From Zanthoxylum bungeanum (taxonomy: Eukaryota > Streptophyta > Magnoliopsida > Sapindales > Rutaceae): DNA of 64,000 bases. The position numbers and the translations under genes were made by a program. Location: contig SKCR01031823.1 of NCBI GenBank assembly GCA_019454045.1, forward strand, positions 62,001 to 126,000, read 5' to 3'. Every line of letters begins with the position of its first letter. Position 1 is the first letter of the stretch. The notes below the pieces were generated by a model. It did no database searches, was not told the origin of the DNA, and saw only the letters and a program-made list of their open reading frames with translations. Below, piece after piece: positions 22,026 to 33,723 of this stretch.

Positions 22026-25000
22026 TGTGGGAAAACAAACTAGGCGACGCATGCTGTCCCGGGCTCGCGGCTCGGTTGGGAGTATGGAATAGCCCACGGG
22101 GGACTAAACCGGAGAATAATGAAGTCGCCACCCGGTGTGAACTGAGATAAAGTTTTAAGGTCGCACTCACCCCTCGTAAAGGAAGACCTCAAACCGTTGG
22201 GTTCGGAATGGTCTCTTACTTATGCCACTTGTAATAAAATGATTTGTGCAATAATCTTACCAAGCCTAAGCAACATATTTCCAAGGATAATTTACTCATA
22301 AGTTTGCATGCATAGGTACAAAGCTCATATCTAAGTTTACATATAACACATGTTTCATGTTTGCATACAACCTATTTGTATATAATTTATGTCTGAATTC
22401 ATGCATAAAGATATATTGACATACGGAAGACATACAATATCACATTGGTAGGCACAGAAGTGCAAACACATAGCGTTCATACAAGCATGCATCTTAGGGA
22501 AAGACACTTAAGCGCATAATAGAAATAGATAACTAAAGAGGTAATACAAATGCATAAGGTAAAAAGAGATAATTATATGCTAAGATAGACATGTCGCGAT
22601 GTGATGCAGGAGGACCTATTTACCGTGGGCGTTCGTGCGGTGTTCATATACGTGTTCAAACGGTAAACAGAAGGTTCGCGTTCGTATAGCGTTTGATAAC
22701 GCGTTCGAACGAGACCAGACAGAAAACATGCGTTCGTGTGGCGTTCTGAAATGCGTTCGAACGGGGTTACATCAACGACCTCTAAAATGCAGTAAACAAC
22801 ATGACACATACATGAACGGATGAATATATGACATCTAATAAATAATAACGGGCTAAAATCACGGCAAAGCATCATGGTAAAGGATTTTAACCTCTCAAAA
22901 TAGAGGACCTTTAATCGCACTTACTAAGCCCATGCGCAATCAACACAACACATATATAAAAAGTAAATACAATGATATCGAACTTCGTATACCTGATTGA
23001 ACACATCTTACATTCAACCGAATATACATCAATCGGCGCGGCGAAGCATCGTGGTAAAGGGTTTTAACCCCTCAAAATAGGGAACCTTTAATCCAATTTA
23101 CTAAGCCCATGCGCTCGATCACATCATACATATAAAAATAAAGACAATAATATTGGCTTCGTATATCTGATTGAACACATCTTACATTCAACCGAATATA
23201 CGTCAATCGGCGCGGCAAAGCATCGTGGTAAAGGATTTTAACCCCTCAAAATAGGGGACCATTAATCCAACTTACTAAGCCCATGCGCTCGATCACATCA
23301 TACATATAAACAACAAAGACAATAATATCGGACTTCATATACTCGATAGAACACATCTTACATTCAACCGAATATACATCAATTGGCGCGGCAAAGCATC
23401 GTGGTAAAGGATTTTAACCCCTCAAAATAGGGGACCTTTAATCCAACTTACTAAGCCTATGCGCTCTATCACGTCATTACATAAACAAATAACATGCGGA
23501 ATTTAAATGACGAATAATAAATAAATCAAAGCAACATAAAACAAAAGAATGTGCCATTTACTCAAGTGGTACGTGGAGTTGTATCCCGAGTACAGACCAT
23601 ACTACCGTCCATTCGAAATCGGCTATGAAATTTATGTCCGGGTTTCCATCCGATATACCGCGAGAGTTGACACATCTTTCATTCTATTCCAAGGCCACAA
23701 CATACAATATTTCGTAATGCATGCATATTTATCTACTCAAGGGCCACAACATGCATTTTAACATAATAATCATGTGAACAGTACTCAATAAATAATAAAA
23801 ATAAAACTGAAAACGAGTGTGAAAAATACCCTCAGGTCTAACCTTTTTTGCCGACTTTCGGACTTGAGTTTCACGGAGATCGGAAGGGTTAAAGCTCCTC
23901 AACTTCTCCGGTTCACTGGTTTAGCGTCTTAGCTCACATTTTTACTTGCTGTTTGACCTCCGTTTTGCTGCTCTGTATTTTCTGCTTACTGTTTCAGGTC
24001 TTCAAAGCTACTATTTTTTTGTGTTTTTTAGGGGTTTTAGGTGCAGTTTTTTGTGATTATCTTAAGGATTAAAAGTGCAGTTTTTTGTTACTGGTTTAGG
24101 TGATTTAGGGGGGTGTTTTAAGGTGTTTTTGTTGCTATTTGGGTGTGTACAACAGTGCAGTTTGGGCGTGTGAAACAGTGCAGTTTTTTGTGTAAATTTC
24201 AGTGATGCAACTGCTGTTTTTGGGGGAATTTTCGGTGATGTTTGGTGGGTGTATGGGGCTGGTTTTTAGTGGTGATTAGGGGTTGTTTTGATGGTTGTAG
24301 GGGCGGTGATATTTTCGCCAATGGAGGGAGGAGATGAAGAGAAATGTTTGCTATTTTTTCTTGTGATTTGCGTGTGAGTTGTCCAGGGGGTGCATGTCTT
24401 GGTTAGGGGTTGTTTATATAGAGAAGGGCTATGGCTTCTTCTTGTCTCACAAGGAATGGATTTTGGCATTAAAGAGAGGATTTGATTTGGTGTTAGACAA
24501 GGAAAGCAAGGGATTTGATGGGGGACAAATTTTGGTGAATTAGGAAGGTTGAATATTTGATTTGATTGGTTTAGGAATACAATGTTTTAATTGGTTATGA
24601 TTGATTTTAATTAGGCATAACATCTCTTTAATTTAGTATATAATATTTTGGATTAGGAAGTTACAATATTTTAATTTGGTATAATTATATTTTATGTTTT
24701 ATTTAATTTGGTAAATGGTTTAATTATTTTATTTAATTCAATTACATTATCTAATTAGTATTTAATTTAATATTTGATTTAATTTGGATGTAATTTAGGG
24801 TGATATGGGCGTGTGGGCCTAGTTGTGGTGTGGGCTTGGTTTGGCTTGGTGTGTGGTGGCTTGGTGAGTGGGTTAAGTGTGTATGAGCTAGATTAAAAGG
24901 GTTTTGGGTTTTTTTTTAGGCCAAGGGTGCTCTAAACGGAGGTCTAGAAAGTGAGCTTGATGCTAAACAAGTGAATAAAAAATATAACGAAATACCAACT

Positions 25001-25102
25001 CCTTTCCGACGATCGCTTCCCGCAACTTCCATGACTAAAAAAAATAGTGCCTCCAACTGAGACTCATCATCGGGTATCATATGTAAAAATGAAATGCCTA
25101 CA
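22026..25102 (-). repeat. Ogre-1 5' LTR
   Basis: The partner of 1874-4975 (3077 against 3102 bp), with the same internal repeats: CGTTCGAACG palindromes at 22702 and 22754 (the first of three is mutated) and the four ~175-bp units at 22869, 23046, 23220 and 23397. The TATA on the minus strand is at 24413-24421. The CCAGG duplication follows at 25103-25107. Confidence 0.93.
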
Positions 25103-26019
25103 CCAGGCTCTACTATAAATATATCAGTTCGTCCAAAACTAGAGGGGGAGGCTAATACACTGCACAAAACACATAAATAAATATTTTTAGAGAACCAATG
25201 AGAGGATTGAAGAGCGACAAGATGAGACAAAGGCGGTGATGTCCGAGGAAGAAGAGATTCAATTTGGATTTTATCTTCTTATTTCTTTCTTATAACTCTA
25301 ATGATTTCCATTAGATTCACGACTTATTTATCATTGTTTTTATCTATTGTCATGAACTAAACTCCTTAATTTTGGAGAATGATTGTAACTGATGCTTGAA
25401 CCTTGTATTGTGTTTATCAATTTTGTTATGAAGTTTTATTAATTTATTTATATTCTTTTGAGTTTAATGCTTCTTGTTTGCTGGCCACAAATATGATGAT
25501 ATAAGTTTAGAATCTATCACTCGAGAGAGGGGATTTTGAATGGATCTAGAGAATATGACCTATGGTTTTATAGAGTTCGAGAGAATCTGTAGTCCTTTGA
25601 AGTCGTTAATATAGAATCACAAATCGTAATGAGTTGTTAACTATTGGATTTTTATAGAGATATCGAAGTCTATAGTTGATGATCTTTTCACTCAGCACTC
25701 GAGAGAGGGAGTGGATATTTTAGGAGTCTTGACTTATAAACAATATAACTGAACATGGATTAATTTATATGACAAATACATAGGTGACAGCTAGGTGAAA
25801 TTGGGATCCAGAATCTCTATCGTATTAGTTCCTCCTATTTTATTATTTTTATATTTTATTTATGTAATTAAATCTTTGTTAAATATTGTCTAAATAAAGT
25901 TAGGATTATCAATTGTAGTACTTAGTGCGAGTTAACGCAATCCCTGTGGGTTCGACACTCTTAACTCATTTATACTAAAACTTGACACCGTACACTTGCG
26001 GTACGATATAAAAATATCA
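25103..26019 (+). mobile_element. Athila-1 3' LTR, right fragment
   Basis: The LTR resumes after the second CCAGG copy with a TATA box at 25114-25121 (TATAAATA). It runs through R-U5 with two CTCGAGAGAGGG-containing stretches (about 25520 and 25690) and ends ...GCGGTACGATATAAAAATATCA at 26019. The last part, with GGGTTCGACACTC and ACACTTGCGGTA, is typical of Athila U5 ends. With 1443-1873 the LTR is about 1.34 kb. The 5' LTR lies outside the window, so the element's target duplication cannot be checked. Confidence 0.82.
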
Positions 26020-27502
26020 CAACAACACGCTTAATATTTGATTGAGGGTTTTTCGTGTAAATTGGCAACCAATTTGTTATCTTTAATTAGGTCTCATCAT
26101 ACACCCTTAAGCATGCATTCTAAAAGCATAATAAGACGCGATAAAATAATAATGATATACGGATGAATATACAACAAATTTTGTTCCTAGAACAAATCTC
26201 TCCATTTCCTCTCTCCCGCTAGCACTATTCATACTTCTACCCAATTACATAATACTTCTAAAGAAACCTCATTTACATTGAGGGGAATAGGTGAGAAGAG
26301 AAATACAATGAGAAAAGAGGTAATAGGCTGGACACGCAGGTCCAATTTAATAAATTCTAAATTTATTACAACAATTTCCAAAATTGCCCTCACCCTTCTA
26401 ATATCCATCTGATATACATTATTCATACATACATCCAAGTATGCACACAAAGCATGTTATCAATCAATCTAATCCAATTAATTAATCTTTGATTAATGAT
26501 CATCCAATGTTCAAACAACGATTTGATTTGCGCTAGTCCAACTCGTTTAAGAATAAATACTCAAAGTAAGTATTCTTGAATTATATCGAACTACAATTTT
26601 AAATCCAATTTAAATTATATTCAATACTAATTCATATTTAATTCCAAATTAAATAATTACACTTTCAATAGTGCCTTTTAGACTTGGATTCCAAATCCAA
26701 TCTTTATGGGTCTCAATGGCCCAATTAGTATCCAATAATATTCAATTAAAGTCCAATGGGCTTTCAATTAATTCTTAAGGCATGGGCTTTGGCAATTATG
26801 GGTCAAACCCAAGATGCCAAGGCCCAATTAGGAATCACTCTATGCCAAAAATCAATTTAGGCCCATTAGGCCCAATTAAAATTTTAAAGGCCCAATTATC
26901 ATATTTGGACTTTATGGAAATGGTTTTAGGCCCAATTGGATCCAATCAATTATCCTAAACCAAACTTGGCCCAACCAAGCCTATTAAGCCTAAATACAAC
27001 AATTAAATTAATTCATTATTCCAAATTACAAATTAATTCAATTCAATTGTAATGACCATAATTAATTAATTAATCTAATGATTCCAAAACACTAATTAAT
27101 TCAATTAATCATGCTCATCATTTTCAATTCATGTTCAACACAAATTGAAGCAAAATCAATTCTAAAACATGCTTCAAACTCACGGAAAAGGCATACAAAA
27201 ATCATTCAATTTGATTTCAATCCAATTTAAATCAACATTCAATATTTCTATCATGCCAACAACACATCCAATATGTCAAATTTCAAAAATTCTCATGAGC
27301 TTATTCTAGGGTATATATTCGGCCAAGCTTAGGATTTGGGGACTTTTGATCTAATCAATATTTCACAAATCCAACAATGCACAAATCCAATTCAACATCA
27401 TATAAACTCAACCAAACCATCAATTTAAGAAAATCAAGCTCCAAACACAAAATTCCCAAATTAAAGTTTAAGAACCCTAGAATTCCAAATCAAACTTAGG
27501 AC
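26020..27502 (-). mobile_element. Copia-1 leader (5' internal region, truncated)
   Basis: Read on the minus strand from the primer site, this matches the leaders of Copia-2 (47398-48930) and Copia-3 (56979-58510): an AT-rich stretch, then many GGGCC/TTGGGC motifs (26700-27000), then TTGGTTGCCAATT near the end. It stops at 26020 where Athila-1 ends, so Athila-1 sits inside it and the rest of Copia-1 would be upstream of the window. No coding sequence is visible. Confidence 0.8.
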
Positions 27503-27514
27503 GCTCTGATACCA
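27503..27514 (-). other. Copia-1 primer-binding site
   Basis: The minus strand reads TGGTATCAGAGC, the standard Ty1/copia site complementary to initiator methionine tRNA, one base from the LTR end CTTACA. Confidence 0.9.
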
Positions 27515-27515
27515 T

Positions 27516-29465
27516 TGTAAGTGTTCCTAGAACATGCCAAGATCGTCAAATAGTGATTCGTGTGTGAATTATCAAGAGAGTTGCGGAATACTCACATTGA
27601 TTGGTTGAGGAGATTTCAAAAAATCCTTCTTTGTTGGATGCGTTGGAAGCTTCGGAGCTTGAGATCGAGTTCCAAACTCTCGGGTGAGTCTCCATATCAC
27701 CTTCTTTTGACTCCTTATGTGCTAGCAAGAACAAATTTTGAAGAACAAAAATGTCTTCCATGGAGAGAAGCTCACGGTTTTGTGAGGTAGAAGAGAGAGG
27801 AATAGTTGTTTTCAATTTCCAAAATTGGTGTGTTATATTTTCCAAAAACTAGGTTGGTGTAAATTAAAAAGAATTCATTAAATACAAGCCAACTACTCAC
27901 ATCAAGCTTAAGACATTTGATGTAAGTTGTGGGTCCCACCACAATTAAATACCAAATTTAAGTTGGCTTCTCCAACACACTTTGGGCCTGGGTTCGTTTA
28001 ATCCGATTAAACGAACTTTCCGTCGCGACGTAATTAAATCTAATTTAATTAAATAATAATGTCTCGCAAAATTATTATGGAAGTCACTAACGAATTAATT
28101 CTAAATTAATTTGTTCGCATGAATTAAAATTAAATTTTAATTCCGCGTTGAAATCTAATTTCAATTAATATATCTAATATATTATTTTAGCCCAATTAAA
28201 TAAATTAAATAGTAAAATCTAATTTCACTATTAAATTTACTTTACCAATTAATTCTAAATTAATCGCGTTCTCTCTCTTCTCGACGAATTTAATCCCATA
28301 TAATTTCTCGTCGCAATTAATACTAGATTAATTCTTTCTCTGTTAATTAATCCCAGATTAATTCTTGCCGTAATTAATCCCAGATTAATTTTATCTCTCT
28401 CACAATTAATCCCAGATTAATTCTGTTCGAGTCAAACATCATCGGTGAATCTTTGGGAGGCGACCCTAGAGATCCCTGGATATGTTGGCAGTAAATACGG
28501 TCATCGGACTATCCGAATACGTGCGTACCCAGTACCACGTTCTTACCGATTTACAAGACATGGTTGGCTTCTAGCAAAGCACCGTGCCTACCCAATTCTC
28601 CAAAAATATTCTTTAAAGGAATATATAATCTTTGTCAGACGTAGTATACGTAGTATTGCGTATTACGATCCAGTATCGATATCACATGCTTGGCCTAGGG
28701 CTGGAATTATGTCTGCCCCGTACGAAGCATATATCGGATCTCTAGTAACTAGTCTCTATAATCAGATAATCATGACCTAGTCATATTATCCCGATGATTG
28801 CAGTACTTAAGAGTACTAGTTCCGTATCCTGCGTGATCATCATCTCCATATGACTGGAGTGATACTTCTATCTTGACATGACACCCAATACACTATGATT
28901 CTCAGTATACCTAGAAGAGGTGTACACAGAACCTGTTAAAGCCCCAGACGACCAAAACCAAAGTATATTGATTGTCGCATGTATTAGCGATGCAATTCTC
29001 AGGTTAAGACCAAATACACCTACCCTGATTCGGATTCCCATAGACACATAGTCATACTACCAATGGGATTCCGAGGGGTCTATCCAGAGTGAAGCTGTTT
29101 CCGTACCATTGGTAAACAGAACATCATATTACACTTGCATAAGTATCCAATACTTAAATATATGAGAACTATGTTGTTATGCTCCCACAATGCGCACAAG
29201 TGCAATACTAATCTATTCCGCATTATCGATGTCCAGTCTCGATAATACTACGACTAGGGATATTTAATGATTAAACCTTACGTGGATTAATATTGTCTCA
29301 TATCTTATTAATCTGGTACTAATCATATGGACTTTTATCATTTATATATCCCGGTAATCCAATTACAAATGATAAAAGAGCAATTTCCTTTGTCACATAG
29401 TTTATTTGTACAACAACACCATGCTCTGTACAAATAGTGATGTTATGGGTCATAATTGTCCAACA
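27516..29465 (-). repeat. Copia-1 5' LTR
   Basis: A 1.95-kb LTR, minus orientation, starting TGTTGGACAATTATGACCC at 29465 and ending CTTACA at 27516. Its first 1.1 kb matches 53332-54400 and 62828-63860. It contains several AATTAATCCCAGATTAATT-type repeats (28310-28425) and the palindrome GTCGCGAC (28022-28029). It interrupts the Athila-2 gag, so it is younger than Athila-2. Confidence 0.9.
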
Positions 29466-29796
29466 TCATCTCGCCCGATGATCCTATTGAACGAGGTCGT
29501 AAAGAGTACAACCAGCTCTTAGCCTTAAGGGCAAAAGGGAAGAACTTAAGTCTAATTGTGTCGGTAGTTCCAAACCGGTCATGGAAGGTTGCTACGACCT
29601 CCTCAAATTCTCTAATGTGCACATAAGGATTTTCGCTCTCTAAACCGTGAAAAGTTGGGAGATATTGTATCATCCCAGGTTTAAAATCTATGTATATTGC
29701 ATTAGGAGGAAATATTATGCATGAAGGTGTAGTTATGCGAGTTGGGTGGAGGTACTCTTCAAGAGTCCTCATGGGTAGTCTCTCGTATTCACTCAT
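29466..29796 (-). pseudogene. Athila-2 gag, N-terminal fragment
   Basis: The open frame encodes the beginning of an Athila-type gag: MRTLEEYLHPTR, the PPNAIYIDFKPGMIQYLPTF stretch, then ENPYVHIREFEEVVATF and FPFALKAKSWLYSLRPRSIG, which is the start of the retrotransposon gag domain. The frame is cut after about 110 codons by the Copia-1 LTR at 29465. The upstream part of the element (leader, 29797-30120) is AT-rich, with AAATAAATAAATA runs. The remaining gag and pol would be upstream of the window on the far side of Copia-1. Confidence 0.88.
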
Positions 29797-30121
29797 ATTA
29801 TGTGCACTAGATACGGATGGTGTGGTAAAAAGATTATCAAATATGTGTTCTGAATCTGAACTTGAATCTTCATATTATATTCTAGCAAATCTACCCAACT
29901 GATCCCTAAGTCTAGGCATGCAATTAAACTCAAGTAAAACAAGAAACAAAAATAAACAAAAATAAATAAATAAATAAATAAAAAGAGTAAACTAAAAATT
30001 AAAATCTAACTAAAACTAAAATTAAAATAAAATAAAGAAGCAAATAATAAAAATAAGATGGAATGGAGTTACCGCTTCGTGGTTAACCAAACAAACCTGC
30101 TCCTTTAGATTGTAAACAGTC
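29797..30121 (-). other. Athila-2 leader
   Basis: AT-rich untranslated sequence between primer site and gag with simple (AAAT)n-like tracts at 29945-30060. No gene is seen. Confidence 0.7.
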
Positions 30122-30139
30122 TCCCCAACAACGGCGCCA
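30122..30139 (-). other. Athila-2 primer-binding site
   Basis: The minus strand reads TGGCGCCGTTGTTGGGGA, close to the 3' end complement of aspartate tRNA used by Athila elements. Confidence 0.85.
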
Positions 30140-30143
30140 AATT

Positions 30144-31345
30144 TTTTATTACGCCCAAAAAGTACTTGTTGCTATCGCAGTATAGTTGGGGTGTCGATTC
30201 CTTAGAGAGATGGTTACAAAGAACTGGTTTCCTTAAACAAAAACGTTCAGCAATAACTTATTTAAAGAAAAGATTGAATGATAATGAAAAGTAAAAACTA
30301 TAAGAAAATATTTAGGAATATCAACAGAGATAAATAACAAAGCATCAGAAATCCCTCTTGTATCAACTTCCAATATTCAGTTATTGATTCATGTTATTAC
30401 TCAATTGAAGGTTTCACATCCTAAACCATTAATCGGAAGGTATTCAATTCTACACATATTAATTTCTAAGGTAATTAATGATTATTTTCTCTATGTTAAC
30501 ATCATACAAAAGTTATCGTTACGAGCTATCTAACGTCGATAATATACCATCAAGCAATACTGTAGCAGAAGACCAACACATAAAATAACATTACCAGTCA
30601 CAATTGGGTTCGCAAATCACACATAGAAGAAGCATGACTGGATCTATATGGGAGTTGAAAAAACATAGTTTTTGGATTCAGAAATCGTAAAATAATAAAG
30701 AACAACAACCATCAATTTTATTAAACGTTAAAAGTACTATAGGAATCAATCAACATAAATATAAGAAATCAAAAAGAAGAGTTCATCCTTATCTTTTCAT
30801 AGGAGATTAGCTCTCCATGCATAGTAGAGAGATAGCCTGAATAGATCGGAGAGACGACATGTTCGTCTTTGAAGCTCTTCGTTCTTATCTCTCAATCTTG
30901 TGTTTGTGGCTCTTTGTGTCCTCTGTTTCTCTCTGATTTTCTCCTTTTTCTTCTTTTCCTTGGGGTTTGGATGAAGTTGGCTTTATATAAGGAGGCCTCG
31001 GAATCATAATACGCATCAAAGACATCAAAAATTAAGGTTTTGGGGTGTCCGCGGTGCCGCGGCGCTGGTATTTGGGCGCCGCAGCGCCCAACTCACAGGA
31101 ATTTTGGTTGGGCGTGAATCCAATGCAGGTGCCGAGGCGCCAATAAAGTTCCTTTTCGCTAGCTCGCGCGTCTTGCATCCTGCTTCTTCCCGCGTGCGTC
31201 CGATGCTTCTGTTAGGTCCCGAAACATGCATAATTGCTCCATTGCTTCCTAATAACAAAGCACAAAATGACTCTAGTTAAGATTAAAATATATGATAGAT
31301 AAGCCGAGTTAGTGATGTTCAAAGTACACTTTCATGCACTTATCA
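30144..31345 (-). repeat. Athila-2 5' LTR
   Basis: In minus orientation it starts TGATAAGTG at 31345 and ends near the primer site (exact end uncertain, 30141-30153). TATA on the minus strand is at 30982-30990. A GC-rich hairpin with arms TTGGGCGC / GCGCCCAA lies at 31072-31091 in U3. It is related to the Athila-1 LTR. The 5 bp outside are CTGGG (31346-31350); the partner would be outside the window. Confidence 0.85.
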
Positions 31346-32371
31346 CTGGGGGATAGATGTTAATCATGGCTTTTTACCTCGAGAAAGTTTGAATATCGAA
31401 GAAGGGTCGTTTGGGGTTTATAATTTACCAGAAGATTCAGATGAAGGACCTGAGCCCATAGAGCATGAGAGTTACCGAGGATAGTATTGTCTGATTAAAC
31501 GGAGTAGAGTTACCGACCGACTTGAGGAAACACTAAGTTCGATAATATTTGAACACTCGTAGAAACTGACCCGATGGGACTTACCGACCCGACCATGTTG
31601 AGGAATTTGAAAGAGGTATGACCAAGCACAACTCACCTCGGCACACCGACCCAAGGAGCAGAGCTGAGACATGATATTTTGCACTTGGGAGCGTATGACG
31701 TATGTCCTACTTGGAAGTTTAGACTTTTAGAAGGCTGATGTGACAGGAGTAGGTCAACGACTTCCCCTAGGGAATGGCTCTATCTGGGGGAACATTATTG
31801 GAGTAATTGAACCACTGGTTGTCACGTCGACAGAACGTGTAGCAGTAGACAAAAGTTAGGAATGATGGGTTTCTGGTGACAGTTAGTGGTTGAGTCAGAT
31901 CTTAGAGCAACTGTTTGCAGAGTGGTTGGGGAAAAGATCATGGGCAATGATGACATAGTGAAATGAGATGACGTCATGGGTTGATGGAATAATGGATTTG
32001 GAAGCCTATATGAAGGGGTTGAAGTCACAGATTCAAGGGTTAGAAATTTGGATACTTCACTACTTGTAAAAAAGCTGTGACAGCTTAGAGAGAGAGAGAG
32101 AGAGAGAGAGCTGGTCCATACCAGACCCCTGAGAGATTTGTAAACCCGTTTGTTTTCTGACCACAAGGGTAATACAAACACATTCCCTCATTTCTCTCGT
32201 GAACGTAAGTTGGAGCCACTCTCCGCCGAACCACGTAAATCTCTGTGATTTACTTTTTTATTTGCCATGTTTGTTTTGGGTTCCCTACTAACCAAATAAA
32301 TTCGTTGTTTAGAAGAGATTTATTCGAGCGGTAGGTTTCCAAAATTACCCTTGGAACGAAAAACAGTCATC
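31346..32371 (+). mobile_element. Decayed LTR-retroelement-like stretch (target of Athila-2)
   Basis: A short open segment ending in TAG near 31482 reads acidic protein (PEDSDEGPEPIEHES), which could be the end of a gypsy polyprotein. It is followed by GA-rich sequence with GGGGGAACATTATTGG, an (AG)12 tract and a terminus-like end AACAGTCATCAACA. No matching second LTR or primer site is in the window. The call is weak; it may simply be unannotated repeat DNA. Confidence 0.35.
32087..32110. repeat. (AG)12 microsatellite
   Basis: Twelve uninterrupted AG dinucleotides. Confidence 0.98.
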
Positions 32372-32910
32372 AACACAAACCCTAAGTAAATGTTGGGAAA
32401 ATAGCTTTTGAAGTAAAATTAAAAGTATTTAGCGAGCATTTTAGCAACTTTGTAGAGCTCTGGAATAGTTGTATGTTATAAAAATCACATTTTAAATACA
32501 TAGGGTAATGATATTCATATAAAAAAATTATACTAATAAACTTAAAGAAAAAATCACTATAAAATAAAAATAATTTCAATACTGGATTTTTTTTTTTTTT
32601 TTTTTTTTTATCTTTAGTGTTTTGTATAAATTTTTGTAAGTTTGGTCATTTTTGTAAATACTTGACTTTTAAAGTGAGGGTTTCGCAAATGTATTTTCCA
32701 TATATTAAAATTGAAACTCGAATAATTAAATTTGAAAAAATTATTAAATAAATTCGAAATATTTCATCTTCAATTCTAAAAATTTCAAGTTCAATACCCT
32801 ATATTTCAAACTCAATAACCATTATTTCAAATTTTCAATTTTAATAATCCTGGTACCAGTAAAAAGTAACATAGACGTGGCCAGCAAAATAAAAGTTTTA
32901 TAATTGTTGT
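32372..32910. other. AT-rich intergenic spacer
   Basis: No gene is seen. It contains a run of 23 T at 32587-32609 and several TTCAAATT-like degenerate repeats. Confidence 0.7.
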
Positions 32911-33373
32911 AACATATTTGGCAAAATGAGTCACAACGTTTGCCATTTGTATTTCTAATTATAATTTTCGAAATGTACATTAGAGAATATGAATTCTCCG
33001 AAGCACACACCGAAATTGGTGTAACATTATCTAATTTCTCCACGAACCCTTCACTGTAAAAAGTTAGAGATATTTGTTATATTTTAGAGTAAGGAGAATA
33101 AAATACTAAGTTTTTGTAGTAAGAACAAATGAGAAATATCCGATTTTATAAAAAAAATTCAAACTTCGGACATTCGATAAATACTTTGAAGATCCGAATA
33201 ATACTTTAGATATCAAAAATTTTGAATAAAAAAAAATTAAAAACTTTGGAGATCTGAAGTTTTGATTTTGGATCTCTAAATCTTACACCAACTTCATTAT
33301 TTCTTCAAAGTATATTTCGAAAATTGTGACTGGAAATACAAATAACAAACGTTGTGTTTTATTGGATATTGTT
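32911..33373. mobile_element. Probable foldback MITE upstream of the DUF506 gene
   Basis: The left arm (32911-33027) and right arm (33282-33373) are inverted imperfect copies. CACAACGTTTG and ATTTGTATTTC on the left match CAAACGTTGTG and GAAATACAAAT on the right, then AATTTTCGAAAT against ATTTCGAAAATT, then ATTGGTGTAA against TTACACCAA. Total length is about 460 bp with no coding capacity. The exact ends and target duplication are not resolved. It ends about 190 bp before the TATA box of the downstream gene. Confidence 0.65.
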
Positions 33374-33564
33374 TTTTAGTTAATTTTACTAATTTTCCTT
33401 AAAAGAATTAGGATTTTATACTCGAGGCTTGATTAATGGTTAAAGAGATCAATAATCATGAAGCAATTAAAGAGCATATAAAATTGTAACATGATTACTA
33501 CATCCATCCAATACTGGATAATGGACATTAATTATTTTTATGATATATCATCATTATTCTGACA

Positions 33565-33572
33565 TATAAATA
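33565..33572 (+). promoter_or_regulatory. TATA box of the DUF506 gene
   Basis: TATAAATA lies 152 bp upstream of the ATG, a normal distance for a plant 5' UTR of about 120 nt. It is a prediction from position and sequence only. Confidence 0.6.
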
Positions 33573-33723
33573 GAAACTGACATCATAAAACAAGTCCACA
33601 TCAATCACTTGATATAACTTTATTCAGGCTTAGATTTTGTTGACAAAATGGAACTCATCTGAAGACTTTTTCCAACACCATTAATCCTAATCCTAACAGT
33701 GTAAGAATCAGAAAAAGAAAAAA

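Larger units (their letters stand above)
1874..25102 (-). mobile_element. Ogre-1: complete Ogre/Tat-type Ty3/gypsy retrotransposon
   Basis: The element is in minus orientation, flanked by the CCAGG duplication. Its LTRs are about 3.1 kb (22026-25102 is the 5' LTR, 1874-4975 the 3' LTR). The primer site at 22004-22025 reads CTGGTGACTCCACTGGGGAT on the minus strand. Gag and protease (18677-21017), RT, RNase H and integrase (5696-9470) and a tandem-repeat 3' UTR follow. Without the nested Nona-1 it is about 14 kb, a normal Ogre/Tat size. Long LTRs, the DDGSSINVCP protease and the domain order PR-RT-RH-IN support Tat/Ogre. Many stops and frameshifts show that this copy is dead. Confidence 0.93.

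Noticed and set aside
28445..28780. 111-codon plus-strand frame, similar to frames at 54055-54377 and 63489-63859
   Set aside because: They lie in copies of one copia LTR. Similarity reflects LTR identity, not a gene.
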